Shown piece after piece: positions 25,241-39,734 of a stretch of 64,000 nt of DNA. Both the position numbers and the translations under genes were made by a program. This DNA is from Sinonovacula constricta (lineage: Eukaryota > Mollusca > Bivalvia > Cardiida > Solecurtidae). The stretch covers positions 22,865,260 to 22,929,259 of the forward strand of contig CM017561.1 of NCBI GenBank assembly GCA_007844125.1, given 5' to 3'. Below the pieces are notes generated by a model. It ran no database searches and was not told the origin of the DNA. It worked only from the letters and a program-made list of their open reading frames with translations. How positions within the stretch are numbered: the first letter of the stretch is position 1; each line of letters begins with the position of its first letter.

Positions 25241-27825
25241 GGGAGTTGATGAATGTATATTTCACTTACTGCGTGATTGCATCTTAAGCATACTCTTGTG
25301 TCTATAATATAGCTAGCTCACGTTAACAGTTTCGTTGTAGTATGGACACATAAGATTGCACATTGTTATCTTGCAATAAGCCATGTTGAACCTCTCTAAA
25401 AGCAAATAAATCCGTTGTCGTTTTGTAGATGATATTGCCATTGTAAGGTAAAGTCACTTTTAATACACCTGTGTACGATGCGTTTCCACTCCTGTTACTT
25501 AGGGAAATTGTGTGAGTTTGTGTATTTTTTTTACATAATTAAAGGAATGCCCGACTTGCTTCCTGGAGGATCTCTTTGCAAATAACTGAAGCCGAAACTC
25601 AAACACTTAATTTGCTTAACAAGTTTCAGGCATCGAACATGAGTTCTCTTTATGAAAGCATTAAACGAATATCATTCTAGCATGCCGAGAGCTATATCTG
25701 TGCGTATATTTGTATATGGTTGATTAGAGTGTTACATGTATAGGTCTATAGCTTTTGGGAGGGGGTGGTCCTGGGTTTCCCGGATTTGTGTAACGGTATT
25801 ATAATACTTGTTGGCAGTCATGTGATACTTTTGTAGCGCATTGTTAAGAACAATTTGCGAATGTAGTTGTGAAAATAATTATATAATATGCTTATTTGAA
25901 ATGTGTAGTGTACCAGTTGCTTTTTCATTTTTTATCGCATTATCGATGGCGTTTTTTATTATTTCTTTTGTAATAATGCTGTCTTTAAAGAAATCATTTG
26001 AGGCTATGTATTGGTCATTTTGTAGCTGTAGTTTAGAGTGAAACTATTTATATCACAAAGATGATATGTTCTTTAGTGTGAATACTTCACCGTACTACTC
26101 TAGGGTTGTAAATTGGATATCCCTTTTGGGTCCTGTTGCTGTTGTGCTGTTATTTGATATTTCGTAGTTAATTTCTTTTATTTCGTTTTTATCAGTTTCA
26201 GTAGAAGCCAGAACAAACCCATGTTACATGTTGTTGTATCATTGAATTCTTTAAAATACATGTTTTGAAAGTTTTAATAGTACATTTTAATATTGGAAAA
26301 GTTACATTTTGCTTGTTTGTACACTTTGAAGTTATTGGCTTGGCACATTTCTTTTGCTGTTTGTGAGCATTTCTGTTGTTAAGTTCCAATACAGATTCAA
26401 AGGTTTCTTGAACTTACATGTAAGTAGATTATGACTGGCTTTTTGTATCAAAGAGTATTTTGTAAACTCCGGCTCATCAATCGATTAGTCAGTTATAAGG
26501 TAACGTTGCAGTTCTGATAAAAAGGGTTTATATTCGTGAATGTTATGATTCGAACATGTGTGCAATGAATGCCCATGTCTTTGTTGAAAATGATACTACC
26601 GTGCAATTGCCTCTTGTATGAATAGAAGGAGGATCCGACACTTTGCATAAGCCATCTATCAGCTTTACGACCGAATGTTTAATACCTTTACTTCGTGAAA
26701 GGCTATTTCCCTTTCGTTGTTAGAACACAAAAATATACATCGGATATATTAACACCGAGTTCGTATAGAAGGCGCGCTGTCAAAAACGGACATGTTTGAA
26801 ATGGTTTCAATCTCGGTTTATTGTGGTGTACGGGTCACTTTAGATATAATGTGTAGGCCATGCCTTGGTTTGTTAAATGACTAATCACCACTGGTATCTA
26901 ACGGTTTTGACAACTACTCTATATGTTCTGCGACTTGCAATGTATGTCTCAGGTTTGTCGATGTTATTATGCAGCGATTCTTTGTTTGTAACAGTAACTG
27001 TTGTTGTCGTTACTTGCTTGTAAAACGTTTGTTCCATATGCATATTCCAGGTTATTTCCTATTTTTGGACTCTTGATCCTAATGCGTGTTTGATGCTTTT
27101 CTAGTCAACATAAAACATTTTGGACACTTTTTACTCGTTTCAGCTTGCTTTTACAGAATTTCTCTAGAAATGCATAATGTGTCGTCATTTCTCTTGAACG
27201 CGTTTTACAATGTAGAGATTAAAAGTTCATCTAGAACTTGAACAAATCTTGTTTAGACGGCACTTGAGAATTCGATAATTTATTGGAGTTCATACTGTGG
27301 ATTTCATTAAATATGTCGGCCGTGTTGTTCTTTGGCTTTTTGTTATGCTGAACAGAAGAGTGTAAACTTCCGTTAATTGGATGAGTTTTTCTGAACGAAC
27401 ATCTCATCATCTGGCATGGTCTCAATGTTACGTATTGTAAGATGCTGTCACTGTAGACTGAAGATATTGTCTTCAGGACTGATAACGTTTTGTAGCTGAA
27501 GGTCCTTGTGGATAGGAGGGACTGAATCTTGTCGGGGTTGCGACGTAGTTAATCGCCATTTGTGTAGTTGAATTAACGGCATGCTATAGACAGTTTTCTT
27601 GTTTAATCAACGCAGTAATACGTAGCTAAGCGATTTAGCGCCTTGGTCAAGCTTGAAAGCTGAGTGACGCATGCGCATGCGCATACCCAGGGCACTAGCA
27701 CAGAGCGCCGAGTCATAAAGCATGATAAAAATAGAATTGTAGTTTGTACAACTCATGTTTCAGTAAGGAGAAAGGTAATAAAATAACACAAATAATTCAT
27801 TAATTAGCTGAGAGCAACAAATATA
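25240..27825 (-). pseudogene. Decayed LINE retrotransposon, right copy
   Basis: The same LINE as 16268-19245, inverted. On the - strand the 5' region with the NRF1-like palindrome comes first. The ORF1-like region (about 27600-26700) follows, with PKNNTADIFNEIHSMNSNK and AETSKKCPKC. Pre-palm RT sequence IDNAIKNEKATGTL with SNKHII is near 25930-25890. C-terminal remnants run to 25250. The RT palm (ADD) region kept in the left arm is deleted here. It is dead, with many stops. Confidence 0.6.
27672..27683. promoter_or_regulatory. NRF1-like palindrome in right LINE copy
   Basis: TGCGCATGCGCA, extended as GCATGCGCATGCGCAT, is at the position equivalent to 16399-16410 in the left copy. It lies upstream of the ORF1-like region on the - strand. 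Confidence 0.45.
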
Positions 27826-28410
27826 TATCTGGTTAAATGTCATAATATGCGTGATGCGTGACTTTACAATGTGTTGACACAATTTTGGATTTCCTTCTAT
27901 ATCTATATCAGTGTAATATTTTTGATTCAGACTATTTCCATGTGTTTACCTTAACAGTTCACAGTAAGATTTGTTCATTGGAATAAAATTTATTCAAGTT
28001 GCTAGAATTTAAGAATAACCATAACGACAGCGAAACTCTCAAAATTTTCTTTAAAATAATCTATGGTGTAATTGTCACTGCAAAGAAATAAAAAAAGAAA
28101 ATCCCGGGAACTTGTTTTTTTTTGCGACTCGTGATACTGTGATATAATGATTTGATTACTGAAGTTTTGCCAATTTCAATACAAGTTTATTTTACCGATA
28201 TCTTTCAAAATATCCTAAATTTGATAAGTTCGTTATTCAATAGATTTCATCAGTAACAATGACATATGCTTTCATTTATCAATTAAACACTTATTTACGA
28301 TTTGCTGATTAATGTGGCTATGCCCTTTTCTAAGGAATGTAGAAATCACGTGTTTTGGTTAACCTAATGTTAATAACATGGTACATCCCGCAATTGATAC
28401 TAAAGTTTTA
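27826..28410. other. AT-rich DNA without recognisable features
   Basis: Nothing supported in this stretch. Confidence 0.4.
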
Positions 28411-28411
28411 A

Positions 28412-29075
28412 TTATATTCCGATATATCTAGGTGTTCTACCTGAACAAAATTTCAGTTTTTTTACACCGTGCACTTTCTCCAACTGTTCCATAGCTTGAC
28501 AGTACGCGTCAGGAATATCAGAGATACGGAGCCCGTGCCAGTCTCCCCTGCGATGACTCTCCCACAACCTCGTTCTCAGTGATAAGTGCACCCTGATGAC
28601 ATGGGCCCCTGTGACAGTAGCCTGTGCTTGTTGCTCAACTAGTACTTCTTTTTCAGAGTCTACCCATAACTTCATGCCGGTCTGGGAACACATTAGTTGG
28701 GCCATAACTCGGTTGTTGAGAATAACCTTTGCAGGCTATCCTATGATTACGACTGTCTTTGGGTTTGAAGGTCTTAAGTAGTTTACAGACCCCAGAGGCG
28801 GAATCTCTGGTCTCTCTGGTGGGAAATCCCTGTTTATGCCAATGTCAGTGCCTTTTAATTTGCGCCCATGTTAATAGTATAAACATAATCAGCGTCACGA
28901 ATCCAAGCTATAATTCAAAAAGGTTGGTCTGTGTCGTCTAAACTTGCAAGCATTTGTGCTCATTGTTTGTAAAAGGCATCTCAGGAAGCCCCAGTTCGGT
29001 GATCAGATCTTTGAGAGCAGCCTAGCAGTTCTCATTTACCGGTCGCTTTGCCACAAAAGATTTCGTTTGGACTTC
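28412..29075 (-). pseudogene. Broken coding-like block, possibly retroelement ORF1
   Basis: The block is less AT-rich than its flanks and shows coding-like segments on the - strand. A segment near 29030-28940 reads TKSFVAKRPVNEN then LKDLITELGLPEMPF. One near 28860-28790 reads GTDIGINRDFPPE. A 97-codon open frame (28705 to 28412) contains WHGLRISDIPDAYCQAMEQL. Parts sit in different frames with stops between them. The GIxxDFPPE-type string is reminiscent of L1-type ORF1 (Transposase_22) proteins, but this is a weak impression. It could instead be a decayed host exon. Confidence 0.25.
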
Positions 29076-30849
29076 GCCTCACTGTCTATTAATTTTTATT
29101 GAATTAGTTTTCGTTCCTGAGTTGCAGTACGAGCATCCCTATTTGCAATCCTCTGCTCAATTTTATTTACAGGCGCGGTAGCACTGCTGCAAATCCTGTT
29201 ATATAATGAGATATCAAATCATTACATATTATATTATATCATATCATTTCTTATCAAATCAACTTAAAAATCATTGAAACGATTACTTTCCCAAAATATT
29301 ATGTCATTTTCATAACTATTCCATATCATTTTTAACTTTCGGAATTGATGCTGTCATGCGCAATGTATATTTCCTTCTTCCAATAGCAAATTCAGCAATT
29401 GGTATGACACCTATGTTAGGTTCTGATCGTACATTGTCTATGCAGTAGCACTAATCATTAAGATCGAATTATCGTCTAATTATACTAAACTATACTCATA
29501 TCGTTCGTTCCTAAAACGCTGCCTTTGATGACTATTATCCGTGTTCCAGGAACACAAAATCGATTATAAAGAGTCTCATAATATTAAGAAGGTAAACAGT
29601 ATTAAACTAAATTTGTTTATTCCAAAGATCTTCACAGTTTTAACAATTTAAAAAAAAACGTTAATGAGCGAAAGTATTTCTATCAACGCCGAATTTACTG
29701 GAAATGTAAAAATATCCCATTTAAAAAAGTAGAAACATATAAACATTGTTTTGATGTACTTGAATACGGTATTATGAAACATAAAGTAGTTCTTGTTTGA
29801 TATGATAACAACAGTACAAAATTATATGTTACTAGAACACTAACATGTAATTCACAAACAAACGAACGCTTACTAATAATTCGGTATATTGAAAACATAT
29901 ACAAGTCTTACTCTAAATTTCAGCAATATCGTGCCGACATCCTTTTCAGAGAATTTTCAACTTTGTTTGATAAGACGTGACTACTCTTTGTACATCTGGC
30001 ATCATTTCATCACTTTTGATACATTTTTTTCTTGAATCCTATGAAAGAGTGTAGTTGTCGTACCATTGTCATTTGTACACACTATATTTGTTTGGATCAT
30101 GTCGCTTAATCTGATTGTGTTTATTAATAATCTTCGTTGATAGCCTTACCTTTCCTTTTTATGATCTTTGTTATCATCTCATAAGATTTTTTTGTAACAG
30201 ACATATTATGTCAATGATTAATAAATGAAGTAAGTGCGAATATTGTTAGTCCATAATGTGAGAAACAATTATCTTATCCCAGAAATTATACAAGATTTAA
30301 TAGTAACTGCTCTGTTTTAATTTTCAGCTTTTATGAAATTATTAAGTTTTGATGGATATAATAATGTTTCTACATTAACAAAAGTTCCAAATGGCAGATT
30401 TTGCAGTAAAATATTGACATTTCCAGTGATATCTAAAACGGAAACTATGCACATACATTGAATAAATTGCTTAGATAAACACTTTTTGTATGCAAGATTA
30501 ATTTATAGTTTATAGATTATAGCGATTATATTTTTATTTTACAAGAAATTGTTCGACAAAATAATATTTAAAAATGTATCATCGAAAATCAGCATGTTTC
30601 ATTTTTGTGTATATTTAATTTATAACTATAATAATGTAATAATGTAATTTTGATTATTTTTTATAATGAGTCCACAAAAAGTATGTTTTGATTTGTATTT
30701 GTTGCATCAATCTTTTTTATTTGGACATGAAGGTCACGTGAATGTAAATAGATATAAGTGTACAACACTCGGCTTGGCTTTTCGCAAGGGGTATATAATC
30801 AATGCAAAGAAGTAAAATGCGTTTTTATCGACTAATTGTTCTCCTTAGG
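29076..30849. other. AT-rich DNA without recognisable features
   Basis: I found no supported gene or repeat. The frame at 29695-29904 (-) is unconvincing. Confidence 0.4.
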
Positions 30850-30929
30850 TAACACCACGAACCCAGTCTGTCACACGGTGACACACCAGACGTTTGACTA
30901 CTGTCATAACTGAGTTTATTTACATGTTT

Positions 30930-31040
30930 AAAGCGTGTCACATTGTCGTAAAAAGAGACTTAGGCAAACAAGGTGCAGACTGGGCTTCTTTATCCATTTT
31001 TACAGAGTTCTAGCCTGGCACTTTTAGTTTTTCTACAGTG
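30930..31040 (+). repeat. Degenerate core repeat in U2
   Basis: GTGCAGACTGGGCTTCTTTA then ACAGAGTTCTAGCCTGGCAC is the ortholog of the U1 remnant at 21740-21850. Confidence 0.55.
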
Positions 31041-31606
31041 AAAGTGAAGGGCTTTAAATTTCTATTCTGTTCATAGATTCGTAATGTGTTTTTCTATGTT
31101 TAGAATAAACCTTTCTTGCTGTTCGTTCTGGTTATCTTGGTATTACTTATTTGTTCAGGAGACAAAAACTGAACGTTAATCAGCTAAATAACGAAAATAT
31201 GGGCTAACAGTCACACACCTAATCATGTCATTTTTACTTTTCTTTTCCACTGTTGAAATTGTCAAAAGAAAAAGAGTGTACATTTTTCACATAAGGTCTA
31301 AAGGGTAAGAGTCATGGAAGTGTCTCGTGAGTGTCTTGTGGCATATGAGTGTTATAAAGAAAACCTCTTTTGCTTATTTTTTTGTTAACATGCGCCTCGT
31401 TTGTGTCCATTCATAACTACACTAACGTTACTGACTGGATAAAATTATACATGTCTCTAAATAAATGTTAATAGAAGATGACAAACACAAAATGACATTT
31501 TGACTGGATGAACATGAACCAGTTTAATGTTGTCCAAAATAATCTAAGCATATGCAGATTACTTAGCGTCATATCAATATAAAATGTATTTCTCTGATAT
31601 TTAAAT

Positions 31607-31927
31607 ATGTTTTATCTCACGGAATGTGGCTATTTTCTATTCGATAATATATGGTTAGGCGGAATGCTATATCCATATATATTCATGTTTTCCATATTTA
31701 GTACCCTCTGTTGTTGTGATTGGTTTGACGATCTTAGTTTACATCTATCACAACTGTTCACAAACATTATCACAAACCTAATGCAAACCTTCTTTTATAT
31801 AATGGAGGCCAACCTTTTACCACGCGCTATATGTTTACCGGAATTAGATAAACACAAAGGTTTCACTGGTACTTTCTCGTTATTGAAGAAAAAGTGGGCC
31901 ATAGAAAAGTTAAAGATTGAAAAATAG
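31607..31927 (+). other. Open frame of 106 codons within U2, unlikely to be coding
   Basis: The frame is Phe/Cys-rich at the start (with CGYFLFDNIW) and charged at the end (KKKWAIEKLKIEK). The homologous segment of U3 (48580-48995) has only part of this frame and carries indels between the copies. That argues against protein constraint, although the LPRAICLPELDK-like region is recognisable in both (PRAIYLLALDK in U3). Confidence 0.12.
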
Positions 31928-33709
31928 TCTTCTTTTCCTTTTTAATCGGTTTCCCCTATTTAAAAACAATCATCAAATTTCGAATTCAGTCTGTTTAAGC
32001 CCACGTTTGCTCTCATCCTCTTTATGACAGTGCAATAGGCTTATTGTGTTAAACTAGAATATCCCTTTGGTGCCGAGGTTATTTGTTATGATGATGGTCG
32101 GGTTTAAGTGATCAGTTAGGTATTCTTTTAGCCACTGAGGTTTAAGAATTTCATTCTGTTTTCATCTTTAAGTAATTGTTTGTTAGAGTTCGGAATTCAA
32201 ATGAACGTATTTTAGGTTATGTTTTTATGATTTTCAAATCTGAACATGAGTCCAAAAATAATTATAATTTACTAGATTTATAATTTTAAGCACCTGACTT
32301 TAAATGTACAAATGTTATTTTAATGTTATTTGGTAATAAGTATGAACAGTAATGTCAAAAGTTTTGTCAATTAATAATGTTATTGAGCATCTGACGACTA
32401 TTAAGCTGTTGAGATCACCATTCAAGAAATTGTGTTGTCTCTTTGTCGGCTCAGTGATGAAAATTCATATCGGATACGCGTGACATTTACGACGTAGTAA
32501 GAATAAATATTTTAAGAAATACTGTCGTCTTTATAGAAAAGATTTGTATCAACTTTAACTAACTTGATAAACAATATTGATACTTTAGAATCCTGTTGCA
32601 ATAAACGTCAGAAAAAATAATTTTACAAAAAAATGAAACTATAAGTCTGAAAATAATATATAAATAAAAATACAAATAAGCATGTCATCATTTTCACTTT
32701 TACAATTGTCAATTATGGTCATCTGTCAGCATTGTTATTTTCTGTTGTAGCTTTGCTTTTCTATTTATAAAAGCTGCATTGAATATATGTAACTTTCTTC
32801 ATGTTACTATGTTAAATGACTGACCATTGTCCAATATACACTTTGCAGGTCAATGTAGTGATCGACGGTAATATATTTTTAAAAAAATCTTGTGATTCCT
32901 GTGGTTTATTCGAATCACATCGGATTATGTGTAGTTTTTAACATATGCCCATGCTTCCCTTAGCCATTTTAGTCGAACGCCAGGGTGCAGTTGATAGAAT
33001 GGTGTCTTGGAAACAATAAACCACCAATATACAATGTTTTCGCGAAAAATGTTGAAAAAATATCACGTTAGTACCTCTGAACACACAAAATGATCTTTAA
33101 GAAATATTTTCGAACAATCAGAGTATGAAAACCTCAAAAAGATTTATAACTTATTGTTGACACAATGCTACAGTTCAAATCTGCATACATAAAATAAGCA
33201 ATATTTCCTTTTAACCTTTTAGCAGTATGCGGTTGCCACTTGATATTTCAAGAATTTACTTTAATGTAAATTGTGTATTTGTTTGTAATGTAATGTTTGA
33301 CACTTCCTTCTATTAAGCGATGTATGGTCCTATTTCTGTGTACAGAATACAAGGCCTTAATTAATTTAATTTGTCTTGCTTGGCATCGCTCACAAAAATG
33401 GACAACGATATCGCTGGGGATACATGTAACAATAAATGTGTCCGCTTTTAAAGTATCATCACTGCATGTTTAAGCCATAAAGCCTTGAGTATAAGAATAT
33501 TAGCAAGCAATGCAATTTTAAGATCCAATCTAATCCAATAAATTTCTGTTGCAGGATATAGATTCAAGATAAGAGCTGCAGCTGCGCCTGCATGTTTCGT
33601 GAATAAACAACAATACGAATGAAAGAATGAAACGTCAACTTGCTCAAGAAATAAGCTATTTTAGTGTCCTTGTTTTATGTTAATATGTGTGTTATCACAA
33701 GTCAAAGAC

Positions 33710-33990
33710 AAAACTTGTCAAAAATCCTATGTGGATTGCAACATATATTAAATCTAAAAAGGTATATGATAAAGATAGTCATATGTCAGCCAAACGTTAA
33801 GGTTACAACAAAACTGTATCGGGATATTAAATAAAAAAGAACCAACCTGACAGATATCGTCTTGTAAGAGACAGTCGACAGAAGGGTCGGCAGAGGGGTC
33901 AACTGGAGTTCTGAAAGACAGCTATATTCTAGAACTGCTTTAGATGTTTTTAAATAAAAGCAGAAAGAACATATATGTTTGGAACAAAAA
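33710..33990 (+). repeat. R1 repeat in U2 (ortholog of 23500-23740)
   Basis: ATTGCAACATATATTAAATC, CTGACAGATATCGTCTTG and an eroded core are followed by TGTTTGGAACAAAAATGTCC. The flank is the same as in U1. Confidence 0.65.
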
Positions 33991-36900
33991 TGTCCAAGTG
34001 GTGACGTTTTATTAGAGCTGATTGCCTTTTTACTTTTCCCCTGTAATCGCCATTAAAACAAACTGTCCATGTCATGGTATTGTAAAACAGAACCTTAATA
34101 TTACGTTCTTGAGCTGCAGGACATGTTTCCAGACAATTTTGATAACCATTGTTTAAGGGAGAAAAAGGTGCGTTTTTGTGTATATTGTTATTTTTACTTT
34201 TAGACGTTATATTTATTTACGATTATTAAAAGGGAAATTCTACATTAAACATATAAGGTCTATGTACTTTGGTTTTCTAACTAATAGAGAACCACGACAT
34301 ATATTGCACATTAAAACAACATTCACAAGCCAAACAGTCACAATAAATCACAATACACGCTTGTGCAATTATAAAGACATAAATAAGCTTATGACCAATT
34401 GCCATTTCGCACGATGGAAAAGTGTTACTTGTCTCAATTTACTGGAAAACATGAAATACCAATTACAAATTGTAATATGCTTTAACTAGATACTTGTGTA
34501 TTATTTATATATATATTCTACCGATCGATTAGGTATTTTATATTGTCCAAGTTGTTTCTGTTTTCAGTTTTAACATATATTTTCCTAAAATCGTTTTAAA
34601 TGACTTAAAGAAGTTAATGGTTTGGAACTAGTATACCTTTATCTACAACCTTTTAAACATTATGGACTATGTTGGACAATTAGTTCAACGTACATAAAAA
34701 TCTAATTTTAAAAGAAGTAATTTATAGTTGTCCACTTTTTTTAGAAAAGATACATATTTTATAAAACATTATTCAGACATGACAAGGATGTTACTTCCTG
34801 TAGCCAAACTGTTGCCTATTATGCAAAAACGCGAATATCGAATTAAAAAAAAAGGCAACACATCTTGGTCATTTTTATTATAAAAAATGTGCATTGATAG
34901 CAACAATGTGCGTGCAGGCTTTGCTCGTCATATTGAATTGACATTTAGTATTGACAAGGAAAATGACGTTATAATGTCTTTTTCATTTTAACAAGATAAA
35001 CATGTTAAGCTAACAGTCTTTCAGGCCTACATGTTTGGGAAATCGTAAATTTAAAAATGACAATCAACATATTAGTGGAAATCACAGTTATTCTCAATTA
35101 ATGTGCCGATTCCTAGCCTTTTTTTTTATTTTGTAACACATGAAAACTACACAGAAAGCTAACGATGTAGTTTTAATTAATATATAATAATGACTTAATC
35201 AGTCAGTGTAATGACAACCCCTCCTTTAATAGAGATTACAATCCTATGGCATGGGTTAAATTGGTACAGGCAGTATGCTGACCGTTCTTGTATCATTTCA
35301 TTAAAAACATATTTTAAACATATCATAGACATCTTTTGAGGAAACTTTGATCAGATTTCGAATACATTTCGAACACAGTCTGAATACAATTTGAGGTGTA
35401 CGACCACAACATGATTTGTTGATAAGAATTATCAATATCGAAATGCAGAAACATTTCGTAAATTAACACATGAGCGTATTGAATCTGGTTTAAACAATCG
35501 CACAGGATTTAAAAGTGCTTAATTTAATTATTATAATCTCATAGGACTTGCGTAACAATCATTTAGTTATCTCTTTTTGCTGTCTATGTAGTTGTTCATG
35601 GCTGTTGTGTCGCAATTGCCAAAATTTGCCTTTGCCATCTTAATGCATAAATGTAGAAAGGCATTAATGATTGTTTAATTGTTTAGTTCGATATCAGAAT
35701 CGAACATTAATACAAATACATGTTATAAAGACATATCAATCTGGTACTTGTGTAACGTGCATGTTAACTCAGGATCGCCTTCCTATAGCCTATATAAGTA
35801 CTCGTATTTTACTATGGCTTCTATGAAAAATTATAGGAACTAATACCTAATGAAAAATGTTCTGGCAACTTTGTTTTTGTATTAACCACTTCGGCAGTAG
35901 ATCTTTTACCGATAATGACAAAAATTTAATGTTTCGGAATTTACATTTTAATTCACTTTATTAAAATAAAACATGCATTGTCGTATAACCAGATTTCAGT
36001 TTTACCATTACAGCGTTAAGCTAATAATTGTCAAGCTACATAATCTAGGAAAGTTTTTTAGAACAATAAGCGTACATATTAAAGTTTCTTTGTAAGTTGT
36101 AAGCCGGATAAATTACAGACAGTTTTCAGAACAATATTAAAAGATCTTATTGAATTTTGGTAATATGCTTTGATCATTCTCACACATAATATGTTTGAAG
36201 GATAAAATGTTTTCATGTCTGGACCTGACAAATGAAGTCATGGGCTTTCCTAATTTTGTAAGAAGGAACAAACTGTAAATGATAAATATTACAGAGTCGG
36301 ATATTTATAAATGACTGTGAATTATTACCTGATAATTTTAGATGGAAGTTTTCAAAAAGAAAATTAATAAAAAATATGTAATTAAGACATTTTGATGAAG
36401 TTTCAATGTCAGAATACCATGACTGCAAAAAGGGTCTTTCAGTCGTGTCTCGACCAGAGACAAGAGAATTTATCTCGACAAATTAAATCCTTGGCTATTC
36501 CATATGTGACTTAAACAGCATTCGTTTAAAATAGATCTGATATTTACTAACCATGCATATCCAACATAATTATTGGACATATCATGTAACATTATTTTAT
36601 AAACAGTGAAAGAAAGGGTCTAGTGATTACTCATAAGATTATACCAATATGCTGATATATGCCGTTTGGCTTGTCTAAAATGCGTGCTATTTTTAGTGTG
36701 CAAGATATATCGTGTTTCAGTATACCTATACCTTATTTGCTTAGTGTAGAATTTCCAGAAAACGGTCATGGCTTGTGAATTGTCCGAATTTTTTAATTAG
36801 ATATTTAAGATTTTTAAGAATCTCCTGTAAATCTTCCAAAATAACCGGCTACGTTTTCGAAATGGTACAGATTTCAATTAATTTCCAGAAAACTTCAACA

Positions 36901-37129
36901 TACGCTTAAACTTGTTAATGCTCCAACCATTTTCTCTTCTGGTTATTTTGTTCTTGATTTAAAAAGTTTATTTCATTTACAATCAACTTTTAAGTGTTGT
37001 TCTTCTAATCGAAATAATACGACTCACTCTTCTAAACACTATGAGGACATTATTTTCAATGACGTCACTACTTTCATCATAACTTATCAAAGATGAATCG
37101 GTTTTCTTTTCCTTCTGGCATTTGAGAAA

Positions 37130-37290
37130 CTCGTCAGGAAGTGCGAGGTTAGAACTCTGTAAAACCGGTTTAAGCACCTCAGTCGGTCCATATTGCCGAC
37201 TGACCGTTCCAAGGCGGTAACTGTGTAGTGTTTTTTTACGAAATGACCCATCATTCATTTGTTACTGTAAAAATGTGAATAGGTTTAATA
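37130..37290 (-). repeat. R1-type core, reverse orientation
   Basis: CAGGAAGTGCGAGGTTAGAA, AAACCGGTTTAAGCACCTC and TTGCCGACTGACCGTTCCAA, then GGCGGTAACTG and an R1 head remnant. The equivalent position in U3 (50345-50545) carries a Naiad-type core in the same orientation instead. A second, much more degraded core follows at 37410-37480. Confidence 0.75.
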
Positions 37291-38836
37291 TTATATTAGC
37301 TGTAAACATCAGCTTATTGTTATATTGTTTAGCTAAAAAGCTTACTATTAGTTGTTAGCCGAACATTTATATATTTTTGTCTACACTAATTGTCATTGAG
37401 AACAATGCTCGGAAAAAGGTTGGAGTACCATTAACCGATTTATGCACTCCAGTCTGTTCCTTAACCAGGCAGTCACTGTTGGTTTTATATTCTACTTGCA
37501 TAAGGTTGCATTTAACTAGGGCTAGTTCCAATTTAGATATATGGTGAAATTAACAGGACCTTGTTGTATTCTTGCTTGCTACCGATCATGCATTTTATGT
37601 AGTCAATTGTGCCACCTAACAAATATATCTCGTTTGACTGCTGAATTTCAAAAACAAAATACTTAAAATATTAATCTTAATTATTTATTTTACTTTAACC
37701 AGACAGATTTATGTTATTAATTTAATTGCATGCTCATGAAGACCAACTATCCTTTGGTTGGCAGTTTTCCGTAATTCTGAGAATTTAATGGATTTGCCTC
37801 AAGCACCTTTAAATGGAATGATACGTTCCTTTATTGTCTTCTGACTTACTACATTTTTTAAATTGAAAATATAAATAATATTAACAGTGCGTAAAATAAT
37901 TTTTGTAAAAAAATGGTTTGCCCAAGTAAGATCGAAGGCTTTGATAACATATGATTCAATATTTCAAGAAAATTTCTTAAATAAAAATATTTATTTATAT
38001 ATAATTCTTATTTTTTGTTGTTTTACAAAAGTCGTGTGCAGCCATTTGTCACATGCTGGTTTCATTTACATATATGCGAAATTACAAGATAGTGTCTTCA
38101 AATTTGTAAATGAAAACAAACCAAGATTATTTAAATGACAAATTAATTAATTTGACTTTCAATAACCTTAAATATTTTTCACATCTTTAATTTTTTTCAT
38201 TAATATTGTACATGTATGTACATTTATATCTTTAACTTTCTCAATAAATCCTCAAAGTGAACTTGTATGTTTATTTTTTAAATCTGTATATTTTCTCTGT
38301 TATCTTTGAAAAAATAAATGATAACCCCCGTAAGCAATTTTTCAGCATTCACAGTTTTCGATTTGCTGAATAAACTCAAGAGAAACTTATTGCAAAAGAT
38401 AAGTGAAAGACCACTGCTCAACACACCTATACAACCATGTGTTTTGTGACCGCTTTTAGAACTCTTTTCAAATAAATTTAATTGAAAAAAGAAGTTTACA
38501 TATTACACATTGCACATTGCGTAATTCTCCTTTGATGAATGATATCGCGATTGTAATATTGTAATAATTCTCTTAATTTAATCTCCTAAATAAATGGTAT
38601 TGAGTTTTAATCTATTTAAATCACTCTTAAGGTTGCAATGTCATTTTGGCTCTATTTAAGTTGCAGGTAGATGGGTTGATCTGAATTAAAATGCCATAAG
38701 ATAAACATTATCGTAATGGTATCGGGGTTTTATCTATTTAAATCATTTCTGGGGTTTCATTTGGTGGTATTTATGTTGCAAGTACATGTCTGATCTTAAC
38801 TTTAATGGTATAAGTTAATAAATTAGAATTGTACAG

Positions 38837-38970
<134 letters not shown>

Positions 38971-39734
38971 GTTGTCTTAGCCACCGCTTCTCCTAGCATG
39001 GTTCATATTGGTAATTAAATCTCTGCAGCAGATTTAAAGAAAACAACATTTTCAATTTCCCTTAAATGTTGACAAATATTCTACGTTTTAGATTTGATCA
39101 GTTAAAAATAGATGCCCAAGTTAAAAAATTATTATCATTTCCAGCAGAAGAAAGAAAACATATGATTTAATGCTGGTGATTAAATATAAGGATTTTCATG
39201 TGCAAAGTGACCACAAGCGTTTAGAGTAGAAATAAATAGACAATATACTTCTACTTTATTACTTAATATTATGCATTATATTTAATCTTTGTTACAAAAA
39301 AAGAAAGATTTAAGAACGACCTCACTAGTTTAAGTAAGACAATACTAAAACATTATGTAAACAAGATGGCCTAATGATTCTGTTTATTATTTTTGGTGGT
39401 GGTTAGTATGAGTTCTCTATTCTTTTGATGAATTGCTTACATCTGTTATTAAGCTTAATTTTTCAGGATATTAATAAGGATTAGGTCTTTGAGTACAGTG
39501 GCATTTGAGAATTCATTGAAAGTGAAAGGTGGCAGTTACATCACAAAAGCACACCATGAAGGCGGCCAGATAAAAATATAAAAAATAAGATAAATGCAAT
39601 CGACGGTTTGATGTACCATGTGATTAATTTTGATTTATTTGTCTGATCATGTTAGACCGAAAATAGTTATATATTAAAATTACAGTACACACCTTATAAT
39701 GTATTGTTTCTTTTTAAACTTAACTCTTTATGAA

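Larger units (their letters stand above)
24335..27825 (-). repeat. Right arm of large imperfect inverted repeat
   Basis: This is the reverse complement of 16268-20210 apart from the ~870 bases missing around 25690-25740. From inside to outside it holds Naiad copy C (-) and then the LINE copy (-). The outer end lies against ATATATAT at 27820. Confidence 0.85.
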
